Source: Seison nebaliae
Taxonomy: Eukaryota; Rotifera; Pararotatoria; Seisonacea; Seisonidae
Length of the DNA: 42,151 nt
Direction: 5' to 3'
Assembly (NCBI GenBank): GCA_023231475.1
Contig: JALJEE010001892.1
Span: forward strand, 1-42,151
The position numbers and the translations under genes are program-made. The stretch's first letter is position 1. The number at the start of each line of letters is the position of its first letter. Shown piece after piece: positions 10,726 through 19,900 of the stretch. Under the pieces are notes generated by a model that saw only the letters and a program-made list of their open reading frames with translations, did no database searches and was not told where the DNA came from.

Positions 10726-11154
10726 TCATGACAAATTCGCTACATACGAAATGCGACGACGTTTCCGTTCATTATTATTTCTCGTTAATGTATTATTTCG
10801 TTTCAAACGAATGATTTCTTCTCCGCTCTTCTTCACATTCTCCGTATACTCTATCATTTGCTTCTCTAAAATTTCATCTTCTTCCTTCGAAAATTTGGTG
10901 TGGGCAATCGGATAAAGTTCTTTTTGTTCTTCGAACGTCAATTCGTAGGATTTGGGAAGTGGTTGATTGTAGTACCGTCCATACTTCGACCACATTAACA
11001 TCGTCACATATACGAATTGTTGTAATTGGTCATAAGTTTTATTACTCCCACTGTGTGATGAAGATGATGAGGGTGATGGTGACTTTTCACCACACATCAA
11101 GTTCGTTGATTCGATGGTGGACTCACATGAATCATCCGAGGCAGTTTCATCCAT
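10726..11154 (-). CDS. Small orphan protein with basic C-terminus
   Basis: 142 aa from the ATG at 11154 (M-D-E-T-A-S-D-D). Frame codons upstream of this lie in a pyrimidine-rich stretch that ends in AAACAG one base before the ATG, matching the arrangement at 9169. The N-terminal third is Ser/acidic. The middle (YDQLQQFVYVTMLMWSKYGR) is predicted helical. The C-terminus has a nuclear-signal-like cluster (NNNERKRRRIS). I do not recognise a family. The composition would suit a small nuclear protein, but this is inference. Confidence 0.6.
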   Translation of the reverse strand: MDETASDDSCESTIESTNLMCGEKSPSPSSSSSHSGSNKTYDQLQQFVYVTMLMWSKYGRYYNQPLPKSYELTFEEQKELYPIAHTKFSKEEDEILEKQMIEYTENVKKSGEEIIRLKRNNTLTRNNNERKRRRISYVANLS

Positions 11155-11712
11155 TCTGTTTTGAAGGGAAGAAAAAGTCATAAAATAGAAGGAAAAATTC
11201 TTTTTGAAAAACAAAATCAAATATCAGAGGAGAGTAGTCATTATGTGTTCGTTTTGGTGTGAGGTGAGGGAACCAAATGAGACTGTTTATTCAAACATAT
11301 CTTTTGCACACAATATTCCTCTCTCGCACTAATTCCTTTAAATATTGACACAATTTTACGTAACATGTCGTATGTACATATGTCATCCATTCATCCACTG
11401 GACTGATGGGGGGTTACAGATTCTTTTACCTCATGTACTTCTCTAATCGGTTCAAGCTAATTATATAACGACTATTGACGTCTGCCGCTTGTGATATGGC
11501 GGGTGATAAATGAAGAAATAACATTTCAATTAATATGGCAAGTGAGGCAGGTGAATGCACCTAGGAAATTTATTCTTTTCATGTAATCAATTACAGGAAT
11601 TACTTGTCCATTCTTGTTGGGAGGAAATGTCTCTCAAATCAATTAATTGCCAAGTACATTCCGAAGTAGTTAGTTGAGGATATGAAAGATATTCCATCAA
11701 ACAACTTCCTTA
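11155..11712. other. Non-coding interval upstream of the foldback element
   Basis: No supported gene. It probably contains the 5' flank of the small orphan gene transcribed leftward. A weak CCGC/GCGG stem occurs near 11485-11510. Confidence 0.35.
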
Positions 11713-12254
11713 CAAGGGAAGTAACTGATATGCAGTAAATGAAATTGAATATAAAAAAAACTAAAATACATTAAAAATAATACTGATCAGGATAGCATTT
11801 TTATTTTTTGCCAAATAGTTCAATTAGTGTCTATATTGGAGGAAAACTCATATATACATTATATTACAAATCAATTGGATTTCTGTATATAAATTTTTTA
11901 TTTCGGGGCGTGGTCTATGAACGTTCCCAACGCCACAACGATGGGACACACGTCTCATGCAACGTAGAGATCTCCTACCACTGACCTTACAGGAGATCGA
12001 TTAAAAAATTTCAGTTTATCCCGATGGGAATTTCAATTAAAATTAAAAAAAAACTAATTCAAAATTTATACACCAATCACATATGTCATCATAAATCTAT
12101 TGATTTGTAATATATGAGTTTTACTCCAATATAGACACTAATTGAAATATTTGGAAAAAAATAAAAATGCTATCCTGATCAGTATTATTTTTAATGTATT
12201 TTACTTTTTTTTTTATATTAAATTTCGTTTCCTGCATATCAGATACATTCCTTG
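11713..12254. mobile_element. Foldback element: ~180-bp inverted repeats around a 160-bp core
   Basis: The left arm (about 11713-11900) and the reverse complement of the right arm (about 12060-12254) agree over most of their length. Shared blocks include CTGATATGCAG, AATACTGATCAGGATAGCAT and AATTAGTGTCTATATTGGAG, with only scattered mismatches and a few short gaps. No open frame encodes a transposase. A non-autonomous foldback or MITE-like element fits. A local inverted duplication around an older insertion is the alternative. A transcript would fold into a long, nearly perfect hairpin. Confidence 0.8.
11905..12040 (+). mobile_element. Structured SINE-like core with LINE-type 3' tail
   Basis: This island is clearly richer in G+C than its surroundings and sits between the foldback arms. 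It contains three successive stems: GGCGT (11907-11911) with ACGCC (11930-11934); ATGGGAC (11941-11947) with GTCTCAT (11952-11958), including one G-T pair; and a perfect 8-bp stem GATCTCCT (11969-11976) with AGGAGATC (11991-11998). It ends at 12015-12033 in the TTTATCCCGATGGGAATTT hairpin also found at the ends of the LINE relics, followed by an A-rich stretch. This architecture suits a SINE mobilised by the local LINE. I could not place clear pol III A and B boxes, so a structured UTR fragment of the LINE itself is the alternative. Confidence 0.5.
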
Positions 12255-12329
12255 TTAGATTTAAGGAATTCGGAGTGAAATTCTCCACAATCTATTTATT
12301 TTTCCTATATCTCACTTCACACCTCTCAC

Positions 12330-14511
12330 TTAGTTTTGATATTTTTTAAAAACTTTCCTAGAAATTTTTTTTTGGACAAATTGAAAAATTTTATGAATTG
12401 ATATTTGGGAAGGATTGGTTTGGAAATGCCACTGTCTTTCTTGGAAGAAAAACGAAGGAGAAACTTTGAAGAAAAAGTGCCGAAATAATTTTTTCATACA
12501 AAACTTCTCAACTGAACGAGATGTTGTCAAATTAATATCTCCTTCTTCGTCTTCTTCTGCTACTTCTTCTTCTTCTTTTTCTAAATGAGGAGATGTTGCC
12601 ATCGGACTATGTTCTCTCTCGTTATTATTCTCCTCCGATATATGTTCTTCTTCCAATTGGGGATTTGTTGAATGACATGGTTGAATTTCTTCCATTTCAT
12701 TCTCGTCATCCAAATTTTCACGAATTCTCCTCTCATATTCACTATCAAATCCATTCGTCCTCTAACCAGGAAGTGAGATGATTTTTCACTATGAAAAAAT
12801 TTCTAACTCTTTCACTCTCGTCCCAGAATAGAATTGGAGTTTTTTTCACTAGAAGTTTGTCATGTATTTCATCGGGTCGCATAAGTCGATCCTGTCGAAT
12901 GTTCATTTGGAAATAGAAAATTGTTCGTCCATCTCTTAGTAACAAGGAAGCTGTTGGTATGAATCTTTGAATGCGTTTTACCGATTTTTCCGTTTTGGCA
13001 AGTATGGATTTGAATCCATGCAATTCTTCCGTGGTCATCAAATATTTCAATCGACGTTGAAGAACTTCGATGGATTTTTCATCATCTAAAATTACTTCAC
13101 TACTTCCATCATCATCAACAGTTCGATTGTAATTTGTCTTTTCAACACGATCATCTTCTTCTTTCATATCCACTCTCAAATGACGAACATTAGTGAGACA
13201 ATAAACATATCGTTCTAACACATACCAATAAATATCGATTGAATATGGATATCTGGAATTTTTGACAATTTTCATTTTATTCTCAATATCTTCCACTTTT
13301 AATTGTCGTACTACATTATAAGAATGAAGGAAATATCCATAGAAACCAATAGAAGTCTCAATTGTCAACATCGAATATATCCATCCGCCAGGAATTATTA
13401 ATAAATCACCAGCATTCATATCGATCTTTTGAATTTCGTTATCGGAAATTTTCAAAAAAAAATCTCCTTTTCCTTCCTCCGTATTCAAAAGAAAATCTTT
13501 ATAGATTCGATAAATTGTACTTGTGTATTGACAGAAAATGAATTTTATATGACCACTCACCAAATAATACCAAGCACTGGCGCCGTTCATATCGAGATGG
13601 AAATCTTTCAGAGAATTTTTCGAATTCATCAAAAGAAATTTCCGAACTTTCGGATAACTTGATGTCAAATGATCATCAGGTGTTGGTAATTTGGAAGGTG
13701 GTGATAATAACGAAGATTTTGATGAAGATGATGGTAATGTTGATGGTGGTGATAATATTGATGGTTTTGAAAATGGTGATATTGATAATGATGATGGTGT
13801 TGGTAATAATGATGGTTTAGTTGAAGGTGTTGGTAATAATGATGGTTTTGATAATGTTGATGATGATATTGGTAATTTTGCCGACGATGATGGTGATGAT
13901 GATTGAAATGAATTATCAGATGTTTGTGACGAATGTCGACAACTGTTCTTCAGTGTACTCAAATAGAATTGTTCATGTTCGTCTAACACTTTCGGTGGCC
14001 AACATCTGTCGACCCAGTCGATTTCTCTCACAAATTTCGGTTGTCGAATTGAGAGTGACAATTTTGTATGTGATATTTCAAGTAAGTTTAATCGATAATG
14101 ATTTCCCATTATTAATTCATCAGAAAATTCTCCATTTTCTAAGTATGAAAAAAAACATTCTAACGTCACTTTCACCAATTGATTATCGTTGTCAATTAAT
14201 TCGACCACATGAATCATATCACAAATTTGATTGAATATGTCATGAAATAATTTTTCCGTTTTCATCAACATAGATATCTCTAAAATTCTTAAAGTTTCTT
14301 TAATTCCCTCATGTTTACTACTGATGAAAATTGGCTTCTTCATACCATTTTCCCTCAATAATTTCGTGTTTAATTTTGTCGGCGGAATTATTTGGACGAA
14401 ATCTCCATTATATTTTAAATAGAATCGACCAAAACGATTTACTTTAGAATGGTAACTAGAATTTTTTTTAACACCATAAAATGAGAATTCATCCTCCCTT
14501 AATCGCAACAT
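12330..14511 (-). CDS. KDM7: KDM7/PHF2-like JmjC-domain protein
   Basis: Exon 1 is 14511-12808 and exon 2 is 12761-12330, with a 46-nt phase-0 intron, giving 711 aa. The frame starts at GTG 14517, but the first ATG is 14511 and an in-frame stop lies just upstream. The JmjC region matches the KDM7/PHF2/PHF8 group: GMKKPIF, then FVREIDWVDRCWPP, FHLDMNGASAWYYLVSGHIK, GDLLIIPGGWIYSM and FLHSYNVVRQLKVEDIE. Two iron ligands are kept (His305, Asp307), but the third position is Tyr379, as in PHF2. A Ser/Pro-rich insert (about 190-282) splits the domain. The N-terminal PHD finger usual in this group is not visible. The C-terminus is acidic. The last 45 residues of exon 2 are less certain. Expected role: histone lysine demethylation or a non-catalytic chromatin function in the nucleus. 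Confidence 0.85.
13680..13915 (-). repeat. Ser/Pro repeat inserted in the JmjC domain
   Basis: Imperfect in-frame units encode PSLLPTPS / PSILSPPS, repeated about eight times. They fall between the WPP strand and the strand that leads to the iron-binding HxD motif. The acidic, Gly-rich frame on the opposite strand is a shadow of this repeat. Confidence 0.8.
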
Positions 14512-14672
14512 TATCACATTAAGTTAGACCAATAATAAGCAACTATCAAGTAATTCTAATCGATTTGTTTAATCATTTTATAGACTCCCAAATTATTTAA
14601 CTGAAGTTTTAATTATTTAAAAAAACTTAAAATTCAAATTAAAACATTATTTATATTTCATCATCGAACACC

Positions 14673-14875
14673 ATGGAGAAGAAGACTTCAAAGGTTTTGG
14701 TTACTAAGAATGACGTTAACGAAAAATTCTTAAAATTAATTTTATTATTATCTCATTCCCAACTTCGTAAGTCATTTATTACAACTTTACTTTTCTTATC
14801 ACATTGATGTATTGATTTAAAATTTCTCTCGGGTAGAGAGAAGGAGATGTCCCTTTACTAACAAAATTAGATCAG
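14673..14875 (+). CDS. Candidate first exons of the Cys-containing gene at 15.7 kb
   Basis: An ATG in a good context (CACCATGG) at 14673 opens a frame of 31 codons. It ends exactly at a consensus donor (GTAAGT, 14767) and contains a hydrophobic stretch (FLKLILLL). A possible second exon, 14837-14875 (acceptor GGGTAG, donor GTAAAT), keeps the frame and leaves phase 1. That phase would join the acceptor at 15719. Intermediate exons are likely (hydrophobic frame near 15020-15105, Cys-containing frame 15175-15405), but I could not make their phases fit. These exons could belong to a separate gene. Confidence 0.35.
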
Positions 14876-15720
14876 GTAAATTACTTCTTACATAATTTCT
14901 TTTCCCACATTTTAAATAATCATTAAACAACTTTAATACTTAACTTTAGCCATGATTTTTTTCCATAAATCCAAATATTATATTATATTACATTAATTTG
15001 ATTAGTTTAATTTACAGTCATCTAACAACTTGATAATTGATGGATGGCAGAAATTAATATTTTTCATTCTAATTGGTATTTTAATTAAAGTCAGTTATGG
15101 ATAACTATCCATACTTTCATATGGTATTCATTGGACGAAAGTTATTCAACTTTCTGAATCCTTTATATTGAATAATGTACTTCAAATTTTGGTATATGTC
15201 AGAAATTAGTGGACCTATGACTTGTTATGTTAACTCATTTCCTAAAATAAAATGTACAAATTTTTTTGTTACTAACATTCAAAGGTGTTGGAAATACGTT
15301 TCATTTTATCAATTTTTGATAGAAAAGAGAGAGTTCGGAAATACGTTCCTAGAACCATCTCTTACTACTTTGAATTGTTCGTCCTTATTCTTCTATTCTA
15401 TATAATAGTCACTATTAGTTCAATATGGACGGTTACTCAATATTGAATATTGTAACGGTTACACTATTAAGCTAGGATTAAAGCTAAGCATTTAATTCTC
15501 ATTTAAAGAAATTATTCCACTAAAAAATGCGCAATTTATTTTTAATGTTTGAAAAACTGAATCCGTTGAAACTGGGGGATTTACAGAATAATCTTATAAT
15601 ATGATGATCATATCGTAGTATTTGACAACATGCTAATATTCTTAATAATCATCTCAATGTTAAGTTAAATTCAATGTTGTTAAGCAAATTCATATTTTTT
15701 AATGTTGATTAAATCTAGAA

Positions 15721-16362
15721 ATGATTTCATCAGGAACCGTGTTTAAACTACGATGTCGAGTAGATATGATCGGTATTAGTATCACTGATGATAGTGTAGA
15801 TAACTATGGGAGAATTTTTAAAAATTATGAAGTGCTGACCTTGGGATGTAGACGGTCAGGACCCACACCTGCCCATCTTCTTTTATTCGGTAAGTGTGTA
15901 GAAATCACTAAAAAGCCAATACCATATGAACCTGAGCTACTTTCTTATGTCCGATTCTTCGATCCACAAACGGACAACGCTATTGTTTACAAACTGCTTT
16001 GTAAAGCAAAAGCATATGGACAGATTCCACAAGTATTCATTTTAGAAGACAGGGGTTTGATTGAGATTATGTTATTATAAAATTGGTTTTTAGAAACGGC
16101 AGTTCTTCCACCTGATGATGAGAAATTGAATTTTGATTTAATGGTTCAACCTCACTGTAAATCAGATATGAGGAAAAAATATTTGAAATTAAGACAAACA
16201 AATTGCGATGGAACTGCGGAAACATGTCTGTATGGTATCTGTGCTTCAGCCCGAATAAAAAAATGTTGGTCCGCAAAATTTAGTGGGAAATGCACAAAAT
16301 ATCTTAACAAGAACGATTTAGATCTGATATTGGGACGTCCTTATATATCGCAAAGTGTCTAG
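15721..16362 (+). CDS. Orphan Cys-containing, possibly Ig-like extracellular protein
   Basis: Exon 15721 (or 15719)-16054 joins 16094-16362 across a 39-nt intron (phase 1), giving about 201 aa if the ATG at 15721 is the start. A CTAG acceptor two bases upstream suggests an earlier exon instead. The first part has spaced Cys in FKLRCRV, LTLGCRRSGPTP, LFGKCVEI and YKLLCKAKAYG. Such C-x-A-x-G...P contexts occur in Ig-like domains, but I am not sure of this. The second exon has a different Cys cluster (HCKSD, NCDGTAETCLYGICA, KKCW, GKCTK). I recognise no family. It is most likely secreted or at the cell surface, judging by the Cys content. Confidence 0.5.
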
Positions 16363-16439
16363 TTAACTTAATTATAATATATTTATAAATAGTTTGGAAA
16401 ATAATTTCTTATTGAAAACATTTATTTAGTGACGACTAC

Positions 16440-16658
16440 TTCATCCATTCACCTTCCTCGATAAATTGGGCTATCGACTACACAATCATGGAGATCTCTA
16501 CTGAAGGAATGACCAAAGATAACTATCCTCAATACATAGCTTGCGGAGATTACTCTAAAACCGGTAGTAATTACGACGAATATACACCCCGGACAAGTTT
16601 CGCAATTTCAATGTCGGAATCAGGGAAATGTAAAAAAATATTGAAACCAATTTCTTAA
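16440..16658 (+). CDS. Possible terminal alternative exon of the Cys-containing gene
   Basis: A 73-codon frame follows an acceptor (TTATTTAG) and ends with TAA. It contains DDYFIHSPSSINW, YIACGDYSK and GKCKK. It needs a phase-2 donor. One is available inside the previous exon (CT|GTATGG at about 16228), which would replace the NCDG...ISQSV ending with this one. That makes it an alternative 3' exon rather than a simple continuation. It could also be a pseudo-exon. Confidence 0.35.
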   Translation, partial: FIHSPSSINWAIDYTIMEISTEGMTKDNYPQYIACGDYSKTGSNYDEYTPRTSFAISMSESGKCKKILKPIS

Positions 16659-16911
16659 CATTTGAAAAATGCACCGACGAATTAGATCAATGTTTATTTA
16701 TATTTAGCCGTTACCTTATGTTGAATTTCTTATTTTTATAAAAGTACTAACTTAAAATAATTGATTACTTCCAAAGCTTTTAATTTAATGCTAATAATTT
16801 AAATAACATAAATTATTTGACTAAAATATAATATGGTCACTATGCCAACCATTGGGTAAAATCATGTAAATTACCAATATTTTTTTTTAAGTATCACCAA
16901 TCCTCATAGAA

Positions 16912-19900
16912 ATGAATAATCATAACACAATCACTTCTTATCATCCAATGTTCGATGCTCAGAAATTGCTGAATGACCATTTGGAGAATGTGAGGAAAAA
17001 TTTCAATAAACATCCATACAACAATCAGGATGGAGTTATGTTCGACCAGCATATTTTTGATAAACAATTTAGCAACGACAAAGATAAAATTGGAACGGAA
17101 AGAATAAAGAAGAAAATTATGAAGAACCAAACGAAATTCTCAGATGTAAGTGAAGTAGAGAGATTACCCGATGACTTACCAGAAACTGAAGATACCGGTT
17201 TCTTGGCGAAATTACAAGAAAAGAAAGAAACAGAGTTTCTAGCACTTTGGACTGATATGAAAGACAATGTCGGGAAATTTATTGAAGAAATGAATAGCAA
17301 AATTATGGATTTTAGCGAAGTGAATTTTGGAGAAATGGAAAAAAACTTTGCAGCCATTCATGAAAAACTGAAAGAGAATGAAAATACTAAAAATGAAAAT
17401 GTGAAGCGACGAGACTTTACGGATTTAGAAGAGACTATTCGAGATAATATTGAAAAAAATAAAGAATTGACCAATCTGCTAGACAATCATATTTCGAGGA
17501 TTGATAAAGAAACTGTTCAAAATATTAATGATGTTGTGAACCGTGCGGCGGAAATCCTCAATCGAATATTTCTTTATGATACTGCTGATCTGGTTCGAAT
17601 GATAAAAGATGAAGCCGCAGTTAATTTTGATTTTCCTATTTAGCCTTGAAGGAAATTTCTTAGAATTTAAATGGACGTATTATCGAAAACCGATTAGCAA
17701 TGACGGAATTGAAGAAAACTTTATTAGTTAAAATGACAGAAAGAGAACACGGATATTTGACAATAGTTAATGATCGGTGCAAAAATTGGAAAGTTGAAAG
17801 AATAACTTTTTTTACCTGCGACTTATTGTTTATAATTTTTTTATCTCATAAAAGGTCAGAAATATATTTAAAACTTTCTAGAACTCTTTTAAATGACAAA
17901 CATGCGGAATTAGTTGGAAAAATTAAAACTTACCAAAAGAATAAATTATTCGATCGTCAACATGACGTGGCTATACAATTGGACGTGCATTTTCAATCAT
18001 TGCAGTTTCTTCTTTTTCCCTTTAGGATAATTCGTCACTGATCTTTTAATGTTTAAGGGAATTTATCCCACCAAAATATGGTCAAGGGGAAGTTTATAAT
18101 TGGTATCAGAAAGTCACCAATATTATAACGACCGCCGAACAAATGATTGACCAATCAAATAAGGTTACTATGGGAAAAATTAGTTATTTTGTTGAAGGAT
18201 TTTTGATGAAAGTGGAAATAAAAAAAGTTAAATTTCTCGAACAAATTTCAAATAAGCTTGTCAAAAACATATCTACTAATTTCATAGAACGATGTGATTG
18301 AAGGTGAAATTTGTGATGTGGATCATGTGACAGAATACTGGCAAGAACATGTCTTATCAAAATTGAGTGAGCTGGAAGTTGAATTGAGAGAAGAGGCACA
18401 AAACGAAACGGAAATGATGGAAAACTATTTTAAGGCAGTCAAACTAAAAACTTACGAAATTCTTGCTTTTATGGAAAGTTTATATTTCTTTGAATTAGTA
18501 AAAATTCTTAATTTCCATTCTTATAGAAATTACTGATATTTGGGATTTACAAGATCGTGACTTGAAACGACAAGAAGATAATTTTGGGAAATTATTAACC
18601 GATTTCACTAATGAATTCGATGTGACTCATAAAGTTATTCATTATATTTTAATTTATTTGATAATCAAAAATTTCTTTAATTTCGTAAAAATTGTGGAAA
18701 AATTTAATTTAATGATCTAAATAAATTTAAAATTAATTTTAGAAAAAAGAAGGAACATTAATGCAACAGATTGATATGTTAAGGCAAGCATCGAGTGAGA
18801 ATCAGTTGAATAACGAAATGGAGGTGATTTGTGATAAATTACAACTGGTGAAAAGAAAGTTTATTTTTAATTTCATTTAACAAATTTTGAAAATGAATAA
18901 AATAAAGTTTTTTAGAAAGATATGAAGAATTGGAAGCATTAATTCGATTTTATCATTATATGATCGCATCATCAGTCACCAAATATGAGAATAATATTTT
19001 CTTAAATTTTAAAGTTCGATCTGATAAAGAAAAATCTTCCACATCAGATATCGAGATTGAATCGGTGAGAACCGAAACAGTTGTAACAGCGACGGGAACC
19101 GCAGCGGTTACTCCATCTCATACGTCGAACATAATTCTCGATCCAACGGAAGTGGAAGAAGAAGTTTTAACACCAGAAGAAAAATTATTGAGAAAATATA
19201 GAAATAAAAATTTAGTTCGATTAGCTAAAGTGGTAAAGGAAATGGATAAGGATGATTTGTTAAAAGAATGGACAGAAAAGTCGCAAGAATATTTGAAAAT
19301 GTTGAAAAAAACAGAAAAGGGTGAGAGAATTGAGATTAGTGAAGATGTCAGTTTGTATGATTTGAAGGAGAAAAGTGTACAAAGTGGCAGTACATCAAGA
19401 TCAACATCGAATGATGTGGAACCATCAATATTGGAGAAGAATGATGATCAGACAGCTAATATGGAGGATGATGTGGAGACTGTACCAGATGAGAAAAGTT
19501 CACTGAATGAAGAAGTGAAAAAAGTAGTAGAATATTTCACCATGTCATCAGATGATTTACCAGAAATTATTAAAAATTTCGATATTAATTTATCCGATTT
19601 TGATACGTATAAGAATTATGTAAAACTTGGAACGTTACGTCATTTGTTCGATTGGAAGACTAATTCGAAGAAGAGAACAGACATGGCGATCGATACGAAA
19701 ATGAATCAAGTGGAAGAAGAGATGAGTATGAAATTGGATGTTCATCGAAGACGTTTGAAAAATATCGAAATGAATGTGAGGAATGTACGTGTCGCTGAAT
19801 TAGTTTGGCATGCGGAACGTATGCAGAGACACGTATTAAGTGTAAATGATCAATTGGATAAAATCTTTCAATTACACGAAGAAGAGAAAGTGAAGTTGGA

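Noticed and set aside
11905-12000. Hammerhead or HDV-like ribozyme, or SL RNA, in the foldback core
   Set aside because: The stems are real, but there is no CTGATGA/GAAA hammerhead core, no double-pseudoknot arrangement, and no leader-donor plus Sm-site order of an SL RNA.
13691-13906. Plus-strand Gly/Asp/Asn-rich frame
   Set aside because: It is the shadow of the Ser/Pro repeat in the JmjC gene.
17828-17854. A 27-nt ultra-short intron in CCDC180
   Set aside because: The stretch has GT...AG ends but is a multiple of three and open in frame, so no intron is required. The 28-nt candidate at 18260-18287 can equally be explained by an upstream donor at 18164 (124-nt intron).
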